This document shows positions 16,200 to 25,431 of a stretch of DNA of 64,000 nucleotides, in pieces. The stretch is taken from contig CAZHEF010000005.1 of NCBI GenBank assembly GCA_964531645.1, positions 1-64,000 on the forward strand. Direction: 5' to 3'. The DNA is from JBBIMS01 sp964531645. Lineage in GTDB: Bacteria; Acidobacteriota; Aminicenantia; JBFLYD01; JBBIMS01. The translations under genes were made by a program, and so were the position numbers. Under the pieces are notes generated by a model. It saw nothing but the letters and a program-made list of their open reading frames with translations. It did no database searches and was not told the DNA's origin. How positions within the stretch are numbered: the first letter of the stretch is position 1; the number at the start of each line of letters is the position of its first letter.

Positions 16200-19100
16200 A
16201 TGGAAGGAAAGAAAAAACTATTTAATATAATCTTCCTTACATTTCTCCTTCTTTCCATTCTTTCTTTTCTATCATCTCTTGCAGTTCCTCAATATTTGAG
16301 CGAGATTTACAGGTTAAATCAAGAAAAAATCATTTCAAACAAAGTGAAAAAGGCAAAGATAAAGTTTGAAAATTTTGTTAAGGATCTTGAGAATCGAGAA
16401 AGAGTTTTTTTAAAGAGATTATACAGTTCAATTAAAAGGGGGGGATTGGAAGTATCTGAAATTAGCGAAATAGCAAGGAGTTTTCTAAGGGAAGATGAGG
16501 GGGTTATTTTAATAAATAATGAAGGAAAAGTTGATTTCTGGTTTGGAAGAGTTTTCCATCCTTTTAATAATATACCGAAGAAAAAAATTTTCATTGTTAA
16601 AGACATGAAATCTTACTTTCTTTCCCTTGGTTCTCAAATAAAATTTGAGAGGGGGGAAAAAAGGTTAATTTTTATTAGAAATCTTGAAAATAAAATAATA
16701 GAGAAGGGGGTATTAGTTCAATTTATAGACTGGAGAGAAGAAGAAAAGGGAGAGAATAACTTTGTCTTTAAAGGAAAATTTTCGGTAGTGAAGAAAAATG
16801 ATAGAATAGAAGTGTCGTCTTTCTTTAAGATTCCAGGGGAAGGATTGCTGGCAATTTTTTCATCTTTTTCTCTTCCTGAAACCTTTGTAAAGAAATACGG
16901 GAGGGATTTTTTCTTGCTAATTTTCTATTCCCTTGTTTTATTTTTTCTTCCCCTGATGGGTATTTCATTAAAGAAATTTCTCAAAAAATTCCGCTATCTC
17001 ATTTTTGTAATTGTGCTTTTATTAGTTCGTTCGTTGTTTATCCTTGCAAAAAGATTAATATTTTTCAAAGATTTTAAGCTTTTTAAGCCATATTTATGTT
17101 CCATATCCCCCGCTTTAGAATTTCTAAATTCTCCCCTCGATATTTTTCTCACAGTATTGATAATATTTCTTGTTTTCATAATTCTCGTGAAAGGTTTATT
17201 CCCTTATCTGGAAATTTTAAGAGAAAATAAAGAAAGGTTTAAATACCTTATACCAGTAGTTTTTCTTACACCACTTCCTGTAATAGCATTCCAGGCTTTC
17301 ATTAAATCTCTTGTTCACAACACCAGCAGGGGCATTTTCTACTTCCTTTCTCCATTCCCTCTATTCATGCTATTTACAATATTCATTTCTTTTCTTTTAG
17401 CCTTCCTCTTTATAGTTTTACTATTTAAGACTTTTTATCTTTCTACGAGTAGTTTCTGGCTGAGATTTATTCTTGTGTTGATTCAGATACCATTCTCTTA
17501 TCTTTTGTTTAAAAAAATTGTTTCCATTCCCCTTCTTCCTTCTGTTGGTTTTTTCTTAATTTGCGCTTTACTATCTTATAATTTCTCATGGGTTAAAAGA
17601 GGCTCATCAATTCTACCATTATTGATCCTGACTTCACTATTCCTATATTTTTCCATAGATCATTTTCTTTTTATATCAAAGAGAAGTTTTATTGAAAAGG
17701 ATTTAAAAAATATTATTTTTGCTCAGGAAAGATGGAGCGAGTTCATCTTGAGGGAAAGTATCAAAGAGATTGACTCTCAAGCGAAAGTAATAGAGAAATT
17801 TCTTTTCTTGCCAAAGAAAGAAGAATTAGCATACGAAATATGGCTTAAAACAACTGCAGCAAAGTTAAGATGGCCATCTGCAATAGAAATACTTGACAGA
17901 GAAGGGGAGGTTTTAGCCTCCTTTTCCCTTAATCTTCCAATACCTGAGAGCGTTTACACCCCATTTACTGAGAGATGGTGGGTGGAGGAGGCATCCCTTC
18001 CATTTTTTGACAAAATAAAAAGAGTAAGATTTGGGTATAAGGGAATCCTTGGAGGAAGGGAGTGGCTGGGAAAGATAATCTTTTATATCTCCTCTGATTA
18101 TGATGCCATACCGATTCTTTACAGGGAATCTCCTTACTACAGCATTCTGAGGGGTGAAGTATTTCCACCCTCTCCAGTAATGGAAAGAGATTTTGGATTT
18201 GCAGTATTTGATGAGGAAGGCTCCATAATGTTCAACCCATCGAAAATACCTTCTGCCCTTGGAAATGATACACTGAAAAGGCTTGAAAAGGAGGATTCGT
18301 TCTGGACTTCCATAAAATTCCCTATGGGACTTCATCATATTTTTTATTTCAGGAGCGCTGATAGAGTATTTGCTATATTTTACCCTGTGAAAGGGATAAA
18401 GGGGTATTGTCTTGAAATAATGGAGATTACCCTTATCTCTTTTATATATTTCTCAATTTTACTCTTGCTCTTTTATTTTATCGGGGTTTACAAACCAGAA
18501 TGGCTCAAAAAAATAACATTTTCCACCAAGGTTAGGATTGTTTTTCTATCCCTTGCTGTTCTTCCTTTTATTATCTTTTCAATTTTTTCCAATTTTTTCC
18601 TGCAGAGACTTTTTATCGAACAGATGAAGAGCAAAACAATTGGGGAACTTGAGACAGCAAAGGGAATTTTTACTCAATTCTTTAATGTGGAGAGGGAAAA
18701 CATAATACCGCAGGACCTTGTTCTATGGGTTGGAAGCTTAATTGCAAGGGATATAAATATTTATTTAGACGGAATACTCATAGGCTCTTCAAGGGGAGAA
18801 ATTTTCCTTTCCCAATACCTTCCTTATCATCTTGACGGAGAGATTTTTCACGAGATCATCCACAAAGGTTCTTTCTATTATCTTAAAAAAGAAAGGATAG
18901 GGAAATTTGTATACTTTACTCTTTCATCACCAATGAAATTGGGAGAGCAGAAATATATTGTTTCCATCCCTCTTATCCCTGAAATAAAGGAATCTAGCTT
19001 TATAGGGAGAGAGTTTATGGAGTTTCTTTCAATAATGTTCTTTTTCTTTGCCCTGGTTGCATCTATTGTCTCTCAGTCTCTTTACAGAAAAATAATAGGA

Positions 19101-19922
19101 CCCATAAGAATCCTTTTAGGCGCATACAGGGATGTCGGTAAGGGAAACCTTGAAATAAGGATTGAAACAAAAAGTAAAGACGAAATAAGGGAACTTATGG
19201 AAGGATTTAATTCCATGGTAAAGGAATTAAAAGTTAAGCAGGAGGAGCTTAAAGAAATGGAGAGAAGGCAAGCATGGTCTGAAATGGCTAAAAAAGCTGC
19301 TCACGAAATAAAAAACCCTCTGACTCCCATTCTGCTTATGACCGAACACCTTCTGAAAGTCTTTCGAGAAGACAAGGAAGAATTTGAAAAGAATTTTGAG
19401 AAGGGGGTCAATTTTATAATAAATGAGGTAAAGAGATTAAAGAGAATATCTTCCGAATTCCTCTCTTATGCCCAGGAAAGGCTGATAAGGGAAAGATTTG
19501 ATTTCAAGAAATTAGCGGAGGAAATCATAGAGCCATTGAGAATTACATTGAAGGGCAATGTGGATTTTATTATTGTTTCAGATCAGGAGAGCATCTATTT
19601 TGATGGAGATATAAAGATGATGGAGACAGTTCTTAGAAACACGATTCTAAACGCAATAGAGGCTATAAAAGAAAAGGGGAAGATTGAAATAAGCCTTGTA
19701 AAGGAAGATAATTCAATAAAAATTTCAGTTATGGATAGTGGAGAGGGGATTGCTCCTGAAAATATTTCGAGAATTTTTGAGCCTTATTTTACTACCAAGC
19801 CTTCAGGAACCGGCCTCGGGCTTTCCATTGCCAGGAAAATGATAGAAATGCACGGAGGGAAAATTTCCATTGAAAGTGGGCTGGGCAGAGGAACAAAGGT
19901 TATAATAGAGCTCCCCTTATGA
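16200..19922 (+). CDS. Very large NtrY-like membrane histidine kinase
   Basis: 1240 residues. It starts with a transmembrane helix (about 8-28) and an extracytoplasmic domain to about 235. A block of roughly eight hydrophobic segments (about 240-500) follows, then a second sensor region (about 500-745), two more helices (about 750-805), a third extracytoplasmic stretch and a last helix (about 935-960). After that come HAMP (about 962-1012), HisKA with phosphoacceptor His1035 in AAHEIKNPLTPI, and HATPase_c with the N box (NTILNAIEAI), G1 (DSGEGI) and G2 (GTGLGLSIA). The kinase core is NtrY-like. No response regulator of the NtrX type is adjacent. It begins directly after the stop of the preceding gene. 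Confidence 0.88.
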   Translation: MEGKKKLFNIIFLTFLLLSILSFLSSLAVPQYLSEIYRLNQEKIISNKVKKAKIKFENFVKDLENRERVFLKRLYSSIKRGGLEVSEISEIARSFLREDEGVILINNEGKVDFWFGRVFHPFNNIPKKKIFIVKDMKSYFLSLGSQIKFERGEKRLIFIRNLENKIIEKGVLVQFIDWREEEKGENNFVFKGKFSVVKKNDRIEVSSFFKIPGEGLLAIFSSFSLPETFVKKYGRDFFLLIFYSLVLFFLPLMGISLKKFLKKFRYLIFVIVLLLVRSLFILAKRLIFFKDFKLFKPYLCSISPALEFLNSPLDIFLTVLIIFLVFIILVKGLFPYLEILRENKERFKYLIPVVFLTPLPVIAFQAFIKSLVHNTSRGIFYFLSPFPLFMLFTIFISFLLAFLFIVLLFKTFYLSTSSFWLRFILVLIQIPFSYLLFKKIVSIPLLPSVGFFLICALLSYNFSWVKRGSSILPLLILTSLFLYFSIDHFLFISKRSFIEKDLKNIIFAQERWSEFILRESIKEIDSQAKVIEKFLFLPKKEELAYEIWLKTTAAKLRWPSAIEILDREGEVLASFSLNLPIPESVYTPFTERWWVEEASLPFFDKIKRVRFGYKGILGGREWLGKIIFYISSDYDAIPILYRESPYYSILRGEVFPPSPVMERDFGFAVFDEEGSIMFNPSKIPSALGNDTLKRLEKEDSFWTSIKFPMGLHHIFYFRSADRVFAIFYPVKGIKGYCLEIMEITLISFIYFSILLLLFYFIGVYKPEWLKKITFSTKVRIVFLSLAVLPFIIFSIFSNFFLQRLFIEQMKSKTIGELETAKGIFTQFFNVERENIIPQDLVLWVGSLIARDINIYLDGILIGSSRGEIFLSQYLPYHLDGEIFHEIIHKGSFYYLKKERIGKFVYFTLSSPMKLGEQKYIVSIPLIPEIKESSFIGREFMEFLSIMFFFFALVASIVSQSLYRKIIGPIRILLGAYRDVGKGNLEIRIETKSKDEIRELMEGFNSMVKELKVKQEELKEMERRQAWSEMAKKAAHEIKNPLTPILLMTEHLLKVFREDKEEFEKNFEKGVNFIINEVKRLKRISSEFLSYAQERLIRERFDFKKLAEEIIEPLRITLKGNVDFIIVSDQESIYFDGDIKMMETVLRNTILNAIEAIKEKGKIEISLVKEDNSIKISVMDSGEGIAPENISRIFEPYFTTKPSGTGLGLSIARKMIEMHGGKISIESGLGRGTKVIIELPL

Positions 19923-20323
19923 TGGAAAAAGGGAATATTTACGATATAGGACATTCAACAAGGTCAAAGGAGGTGTTTATTTCAATTCTAAAAAAACGTT
20001 CAATTGAGCTGGTTGTGGATGTGAGAAGATTTCCTCGTTCACGGAAATTTCCTCATTTTGACATGGAAGTAATGAGAGATTACCTTTCAAAAGAAGGAAT
20101 TGATTATATCTGGATGGGAGAGAAGCTGGGTGGATTCAGAAAGGGCGGATACGAAGAATGGAGTAAAACCGCAAGTTTTGCTCAGTGTATTGAAGAACTG
20201 GAAAAACTATCTCTAAAAAAGAAAACTGTAATACTTTGTGCAGAGGGTTTTTATATGAGATGCCACAGGAGATTCATTCTTGAAAAAATGACAAAATCTG
20301 GATGGAAAGTAAAACATCTTTAA
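19919..20323 (+). CDS. DUF488 family protein
   Basis: 134 residues matching DUF488: IYDIGHSTRSKEVF at the N terminus, VVDVRRFPRSRKFPHFD near residues 31-47, and the conserved VILCAEGFYMRCHRRFI at about 102-118. The family is widespread and functionally uncharacterised; the conserved Cys-Ala-Glu...Cys-His-Arg motif suggests a catalytic or nucleic-acid-related role. The ATG overlaps the stop of the histidine kinase gene (ATGA), so it is probably the last gene of the apt operon. Confidence 0.85.
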   Translation: MMEKGNIYDIGHSTRSKEVFISILKKRSIELVVDVRRFPRSRKFPHFDMEVMRDYLSKEGIDYIWMGEKLGGFRKGGYEEWSKTASFAQCIEELEKLSLKKKTVILCAEGFYMRCHRRFILEKMTKSGWKVKHL

Positions 20324-20337
20324 TTTTTCATTTGGAT

Positions 20338-20364
20338 TTGACAAGAAGTTATTTTTATTATAAA
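20338..20364 (+). promoter_or_regulatory. Weak candidate promoter before rpsP
   Basis: TTGACA at 20338-20343 is a perfect -35, but the best -10 (TATAAA, 20359-20364) is only 15 nt away, shorter than optimal. Its position right before the translation gene cluster supports a promoter role. Confidence 0.4.
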
Positions 20365-20385
20365 AATAAAAGATGAGGAGGCGAA

Positions 20386-20625
20386 GTGTTAAGGATTAGA
20401 TTGATGCGTTTTGGTGCGAAAAAAAGACCCTTTTACAGAATAGTTGCCATTGACTGTAAATCTCCAAGAGAGAGTAGAGCAATTGATTTTTTAGGTTATT
20501 ACGATCCTAAAAGAGAGCCGGCACTTGTAAAGATAGATAAAGAAAAGGTTCTTGAATTAATAAAGAAAGGGGCTCAACCCTCACAACCAGTATCAAGACT
20601 TTTAAAGAGGGAAAAAATTATCTAA
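20386..20625 (+). CDS. rpsP: 30S ribosomal protein S16
   Basis: 79 residues beginning LRIRLMRFGAKKRPFYRIVA, the standard S16 N terminus, with GYYDPKREP in the middle and the LIKKGAQPSQPVSRLL block near the C terminus. The GTG start at 20386 follows GAGGAGG. It heads the conserved rpsP-khpA-rimM-trmD-rplS order found in many bacteria. Confidence 0.96.
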   Translation: MLRIRLMRFGAKKRPFYRIVAIDCKSPRESRAIDFLGYYDPKREPALVKIDKEKVLELIKKGAQPSQPVSRLLKREKII

Positions 20626-20652
20626 AAATAAAATTCTTTGACGGAGGTTAAA

Positions 20653-20892
20653 GTGAGAGAACTTGTTGAAATGATCGCAAAAGCATTGGTTGACCACCCT
20701 GAAAGGGTTCATGTTTCCCAGCTTGAGGGAGAACAAACAACCATCCTTGAACTCAAGGTGGCTCCCGAAGACTTAGGGAAGGTAATTGGAAAGCAGGGAA
20801 GAACTGCAAGGGCGATAAGAACTATCCTTGGCGCTGCAGGAATGAAACAAAGGAGAAGATTCAATCTGGAGATCCTGGAGAAATCCTCTTAA
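20653..20892 (+). CDS. khpA: KH-domain RNA-binding protein KhpA
   Basis: A single KH domain, with the GxxG loop in DLGKVIGKQGRTARAIRTIL. It probably acts with KhpB/Jag in RNA binding. I place the start at GTG 20653 (79 residues, MRELVEMIAKALVDHPERV) because GGAGG at 20643-20647 is well spaced for it. A longer frame opening at TTG 20638 would put that ribosome binding site inside the coding region. It lies between rpsP and rimM as usual. Confidence 0.93.
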   Translation: MRELVEMIAKALVDHPERVHVSQLEGEQTTILELKVAPEDLGKVIGKQGRTARAIRTILGAAGMKQRRRFNLEILEKSS

Positions 20893-21390
20893 TTGATTAA
20901 AATAGGCAAGATTAGAGGACCTTGGGGGAGGGAGGGTGAATTAGAAATTGATTGTTATTCTCCCTTCCCCGAGAGGTTCTCAATACTGAAGGAGATTTTT
21001 ATTGGTTCTAAGACTTACAAAATAGAGAGGGTAAGATATTTTGGAGGAAAGGTTGTAACAAAAATAAAAAGTGTAAATTCAATAGAAGAAGCTTCGAAGC
21101 TTAGTTCAAATGAAATAGAGATTTCAGAAGAAGAGGTTTATTTACTTCCTCAAGATTATTTTTATTTACATGATCTTAAGGGCTGTCATGTTTTTCTTAA
21201 AGATGGAAGAGAGATTGGAGTTGTAGATTATGTGTGGGAAATGGGAGAAAGCACTCTTCTCGCGGTATGTGGGGAGAAAGGCGAGATTCTCATCCCATTT
21301 GCAAAAAGCATTTGTTATTCAGTGGATATAAGAGACAAAAGAATAAAGATTGATCCTCCAGATGGTCTCCTTGAGCTGAATGAGGTTTGA
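20893..21390 (+). CDS. rimM: 16S rRNA processing protein RimM
   Basis: 165 residues with the N-terminal RimM barrel (KIGKIRGPWGREGELEID) and the C-terminal PRC-barrel segment (DYFYLHDLKGCHVFLKDGREIGVV...EILIPFAKSICYSVDIRDKRIKID). It assists 30S maturation through S19. The start is TTG 20893, immediately after the khpA stop; no ATG offers the full conserved N terminus. It overlaps trmD by 11 nt. Confidence 0.93.
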   Translation: MIKIGKIRGPWGREGELEIDCYSPFPERFSILKEIFIGSKTYKIERVRYFGGKVVTKIKSVNSIEEASKLSSNEIEISEEEVYLLPQDYFYLHDLKGCHVFLKDGREIGVVDYVWEMGESTLLAVCGEKGEILIPFAKSICYSVDIRDKRIKIDPPDGLLELNEV

Positions 21391-22102
21391 TGTAGTTACT
21401 ATATTCCCTGATTTTTTCAGGGATTTTCTCTCTTTTGGAGTCTTAGGTAGAGCTTTAAAAAGGGGAATAATTGAAATAAAAATTCATAATTTAAGAGATT
21501 ACTCAACTGATAAACACAAAAAAGTAGATGATAAACCATATGGAGAAGAAACAGGGATGGTTTTAATGCCAGAACCTGTTTTTAATGCTGTTGAAAATGT
21601 AAAAATTAAAAATTCTTCTTTGGTTATTCTTCTCTCACCTCAGGGCAAACTCTTCAACCAGGAAATTGCCTTGAGATTGTCTACATTCTCTCAAATTATT
21701 TTGATTTGTGGAAGATATGAAGGAGTAGACGAAAGGATAAGAGAGTATTTAATTGACGAAGAAATTTCTATAGGGGACTATGTCCTTTCTGGGGGAGAGA
21801 TTCCTGCTATGGTAATTATTGATGCTGTATCGAGGCTAATACCAGGGGTAGTAGGGAAAGAAGAATCTATCAGAAAGGATTCTTTCTTTTCCGAGATCTT
21901 GGATTATCCAAGGTACACAAGGCCAAGAAACTTCAGGGGATTTATGGTTCCCGAGGTTCTTCTTTCCGGAAATCATGAGAAAATAAAAAAATGGCAGGAA
22001 GAAAAGGCTATTGAGAACACCCTCAAAAAAAGGCCGGATCTCCTAGGAAAGATAAGATTGACAGAAGAGCAAAAAAGTATTATAAAAAAGATTAAGACTT
22101 AA
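21380..22102 (+). CDS. trmD: tRNA (guanine-N1)-methyltransferase TrmD
   Basis: Methylates G37 of tRNAs. 240 residues of the SPOUT class: FDVVTIFPDFFRDFLSFGVLGRA at the N terminus, KPYGEETGMVLMPEPVFNA, and the trefoil-knot AdoMet site LICGRYEGVDERI...IGDYVLSGGEIPAMVIIDAV. It starts inside the 3' end of rimM. Confidence 0.96.
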   Translation: MRFDVVTIFPDFFRDFLSFGVLGRALKRGIIEIKIHNLRDYSTDKHKKVDDKPYGEETGMVLMPEPVFNAVENVKIKNSSLVILLSPQGKLFNQEIALRLSTFSQIILICGRYEGVDERIREYLIDEEISIGDYVLSGGEIPAMVIIDAVSRLIPGVVGKEESIRKDSFFSEILDYPRYTRPRNFRGFMVPEVLLSGNHEKIKKWQEEKAIENTLKKRPDLLGKIRLTEEQKSIIKKIKT

Positions 22103-22128
22103 TATTAAAGTGGATTCAGAGGTAAGAA

Positions 22129-22467
22129 ATGAAGGGAACAAACTTAATTGTTGAAGAAAAGAGGAGGAATTTTCCTGACTTTAAAGCAGGGGATACAATA
22201 AAGGTCTATATAAAAGTTAAAGAAGCTGATAAAGATAGGCTCCAGACCTTCCAAGGCGTTGTAATTGCCATGAGAGGAAAAGGGAATGGAAAAACATTCA
22301 CTGTCAGAAAAATCTCTTTTGGAATCGGCGTTGAGAGGATTTTTCCATTTGCAAGTCCTTCAATTGATAAAATTGAAATTGTCAAAAGGGGAAAAGTCAG
22401 AAGGGCAAAACTTTACTACCTAAGAAAGCTCAAGGGCAAAGCCGCAAGATTAAAAGAGGAAATTTAA
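22129..22467 (+). CDS. rplS: 50S ribosomal protein L19
   Basis: 112 residues with the L19 signatures FKAGDTIKVYIKVKEADKDR, QTFQGVVIAMRGKG and the basic C-terminal KRGKVRRAKLYYLRKLKGKAARLKE. It sits in the standard position after trmD. It is followed 14 nt later by rnhB. Confidence 0.97.
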   Translation: MKGTNLIVEEKRRNFPDFKAGDTIKVYIKVKEADKDRLQTFQGVVIAMRGKGNGKTFTVRKISFGIGVERIFPFASPSIDKIEIVKRGKVRRAKLYYLRKLKGKAARLKEEI

Positions 22468-22481
22468 AAAAGGTTTTCAAG

Positions 22482-23072
22482 TTGTCAAATTTCTTATTAC
22501 AATTGGAGTTTACATTAAAAAGAAGTGGATTTGAAATCATTGCTGGGGTTGATGAAGTAGGAAAGGGTGCTCTTTTTGGACCAGTGGTTAGTTGTGCTAT
22601 AATCATTGAGGAGAAAATAAGTGGAGTAAATGATTCAAAACTTATCGGACAAAAAAGAAGAGAGACTCTGATGTTAGAGATTTTGGAAAAATCAATTGAT
22701 GTTGGAATTGGAGTAGCCTCAAATATAGAAATAGATGAGATGAACATAAGAAATGCCACCTTTGCAGCAATGAAGAGAGCAATTGATGCGCTCGATATAA
22801 AACCTGATTTCGTTCTTGTAGATGGGGATTTTATAGAAGGGCTTGAGATTCCTCAACTTGGAGTTATAAAGGGAGACAGGCTTGTTTACTCAATTGCATG
22901 CGCTTCTATTGTTGCAAAAGTCGTGAGAGATTTTACAATAATGAATTTAGATCAGTACTTCCCCAAATACAATTTGAAAATAAACAAAGGTTATGCTACA
23001 AATTTTCATAGAAAGATGATAAAATTTTATGGGATTTCCCCATTGCATAGGGCTAATTTTAGAGGTAGCTGA
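22482..23072 (+). CDS. rnhB: Ribonuclease HII
   Basis: 196 residues. Cleaves the RNA strand of RNA-DNA hybrids and misincorporated ribonucleotides. Active-site regions are IAGVDEVGKGALFGPVV (Asp-Glu), VLVDGDF (Asp) and SIVAKVVRDFTI (Asp). The start is TTG 22482 with only a weak ribosome binding site; the first ATG would remove part of the conserved N terminus. Its stop codon overlaps the ATG of the TPR gene (TGATG). Confidence 0.92.
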   Translation: MSNFLLQLEFTLKRSGFEIIAGVDEVGKGALFGPVVSCAIIIEEKISGVNDSKLIGQKRRETLMLEILEKSIDVGIGVASNIEIDEMNIRNATFAAMKRAIDALDIKPDFVLVDGDFIEGLEIPQLGVIKGDRLVYSIACASIVAKVVRDFTIMNLDQYFPKYNLKINKGYATNFHRKMIKFYGISPLHRANFRGS

Positions 23073-25423
23073 TGCTTAACAAGGACAAGATTCTTAAGAG
23101 CGCTGAGAAATTTATAAAGGAGGGTAAACTCGACAAAGCAATAGAAGAATACAAGAAAATTGTTGACGAAAATCCTTCTGATTGTAGCGCTATAAGTCTT
23201 GTAGGAGACCTCTACATTAAAGTTGGCAAGATTAAAGATGGAGTTAGCCAGTTCATTAAAGTTGCAGATTATTACAGGGCACAAGGTTTTTATGACAAGG
23301 CAATCGCAGCATACAACCGAGTATATAAATTGGATCCAACAAACAAAGAAATTGCAATGGTCCTCGCTGATCTTTATGAGAAGAGAGGGCTTACATCGCA
23401 GGCAAGAGTGTTGTATCTGGAAATTGCTGAAAAATATATGATCGGAGGGAGAACAAAGGAAGCTCTTGAGATATATAGAAAAGTTGTGGAGCTGGATAAA
23501 GGAAATATAAAGACAAGGACATTGTTGGTAGAATTGTACAAAAAAGAAAAAATGATAGATGAAGCTGTAGAGGAGTTAAACGCAATCGGTGAAAGTCTTA
23601 TAAAGGCAGGCAATGTAAAAGAAGCCTTGGAGTATTTTAACAAAGCTAATGAACTAAAACCAAATGACCAAAGAGCAACTAAGAATATTGTCGAACTTTA
23701 TATTAAAAGCCAGGATTATAGAAAGGCGATTGAAACTATTAAAGAGTATTTAAAAATATCTCCCAATAACACCTATTTCCTGAAAAGGCTAGCAGAGCTA
23801 TATTGTGAGTTTGGGGATATAAATGGTTCAGAACAAATTATCTTTAAACTTCAGCAGATGGAAGAGCATGAAGTTGACCTGCTTAATAAAATAGGAATGC
23901 TCTTGAAAGAAAGGGAAGAACTTGACAGAGCCTATAAAATTTTTGAGCCTACAATAGATTACTTTATAAAAAAAGGAAGCATTGAAGATGGACTCTCTTT
24001 TTTAAGACTAATATGGACTTCTGATTCTTATCATATACCTTCTCTCTTAAAAGCTTCTGAGATATATAGAGGTGCTGAACAGGTTGCTAATTTAATCCAG
24101 GTTCTGAACAAGCTATATGAAACCTATGAACAGAAAGGGATGAAGAATGAGGCTTTAAAAATATTAAAGGAGCTTGTTACCCTTGCTCCTGATAATTTAA
24201 AATACAAAAATGCCATTGCAAGGCTGGAAGGGAAAAAGGTTACCGAAGAGATTAAGGGGACAACTGTTGAGGAGGAAGTTGAGAGAAGCGAAGATTTTAT
24301 TAACTCCAAACTTGCAGAGGTTGAGGTTCTTATTAAGAATAAACTTTATCAGAAAGCCCAAGAGATTTTAGAAGATTTACTAAAGTATAACCCTGATTCG
24401 ATCCAGGTAAGAGAAAAAATTATTGACCTTTTCCAGAGGGTAGGAAAGAATGATAGAGCTGCTGATGAGGCAATTGCCCTTTCAGAAATATACAAACAGA
24501 AGGGAATGATACAGGAATATCAGGAAACATTAGAAATAGTCGCTTCTTTAAAACCTGACCATCCAAGACTTATATTTAAAGGAAAAACCCCTGGAGGAAA
24601 AGAAGAGATAGTAATTGATATTACTGAGGAATTAACTGGCTTAGAAAGCATCGAAAAGCCTTTGGATGAATCTTCTTTCGAAGAGATAGTTCCACTGGAA
24701 GAAGCCACCGTGAAAGAAGGAATCCCGACTCTTCAGCCAGAAGAATTCTTGGAGGAGATCGAGCTTATTGAAACAGATTTCTTTAAGGAGGAATTTCAGC
24801 CTGCTCCAATAATTACAGAGACGAAATATAAAGATTTGGAAATTCCAAAAGAAGAAATTTGGAGAGAGTCTCCTTCTATGAGCGAGCCCCCGAGCACAAC
24901 TTTTTATGACTTAACTTCTATCGCTGAAGAGGAGGCATCCGCTCTCGAGGAAATTTTACTGAGCATAGAGAAGAGGACATCAACAACTTCAGAGAGGATG
25001 CTGGAAGAAGTTCTTAAAGAGTTTAAGAAAGGAGTAGATGCTCACATAGGTAAAGAAGATTATGAAACAAGATATAATCTTGGAATAGCCTATAAAGAGA
25101 TGGGTTTACTCGATGAAGCAATCAATGAATTTTTGATATCTGTCAAAAGCGAAGACAAAACATTTGAGTCATCTGTTTTGGTTGGTAATTGTTTTGTAGA
25201 GAAAGGATTTTTTGACCAGGCAATAGTCTGGTTTAATAAAGCCCTGGAAGTAAAGGGGAAAAAACCCGAAGATTACATAGCAGTTAAGTATGAATTGGCG
25301 TCTATCCACGAAAAAATGCAGAATTGGTCAGAAGCCTTCAGACTGTACAACGAAATTCAAAAATCTGACCCTACTTACAGAGATGTAAGCCAAAAAATTC
25401 TGGTGTTGAAGGGATTTTCATAA
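23072..25423 (+). CDS. Large TPR-repeat protein
   Basis: 783 residues with no signal peptide, so probably cytoplasmic. Residues 1 to about 395 are consecutive TPR units (for example KAIEEYKKIVDENPSD, KAIAAYNRVYKLDPTN, EALEIYRKVVELDKGN). Another short set covers about 410-500. A very acidic linker follows (about 505-620, Glu/Ile/Leu/Pro-rich). The C terminus (about 645-780) has a second TPR set starting with TRYNLGIAYKEMGLLDEAI. It starts within the rnhB stop and ends 8 nt before the giant sigma-54 regulator, suggesting the two are made together. It is probably a scaffold or partner; the direct function is unknown. Confidence 0.85.
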   Translation: MLNKDKILKSAEKFIKEGKLDKAIEEYKKIVDENPSDCSAISLVGDLYIKVGKIKDGVSQFIKVADYYRAQGFYDKAIAAYNRVYKLDPTNKEIAMVLADLYEKRGLTSQARVLYLEIAEKYMIGGRTKEALEIYRKVVELDKGNIKTRTLLVELYKKEKMIDEAVEELNAIGESLIKAGNVKEALEYFNKANELKPNDQRATKNIVELYIKSQDYRKAIETIKEYLKISPNNTYFLKRLAELYCEFGDINGSEQIIFKLQQMEEHEVDLLNKIGMLLKEREELDRAYKIFEPTIDYFIKKGSIEDGLSFLRLIWTSDSYHIPSLLKASEIYRGAEQVANLIQVLNKLYETYEQKGMKNEALKILKELVTLAPDNLKYKNAIARLEGKKVTEEIKGTTVEEEVERSEDFINSKLAEVEVLIKNKLYQKAQEILEDLLKYNPDSIQVREKIIDLFQRVGKNDRAADEAIALSEIYKQKGMIQEYQETLEIVASLKPDHPRLIFKGKTPGGKEEIVIDITEELTGLESIEKPLDESSFEEIVPLEEATVKEGIPTLQPEEFLEEIELIETDFFKEEFQPAPIITETKYKDLEIPKEEIWRESPSMSEPPSTTFYDLTSIAEEEASALEEILLSIEKRTSTTSERMLEEVLKEFKKGVDAHIGKEDYETRYNLGIAYKEMGLLDEAINEFLISVKSEDKTFESSVLVGNCFVEKGFFDQAIVWFNKALEVKGKKPEDYIAVKYELASIHEKMQNWSEAFRLYNEIQKSDPTYRDVSQKILVLKGFS

Positions 25424-25431
25424 CCTTGTGA

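Noticed and set aside
23223..23643. Several frames of 60-90 codons inside the TPR gene on both strands
   Set aside because: They overlap strongly coding TPR repeats and have no start signals; shadows of the real gene.
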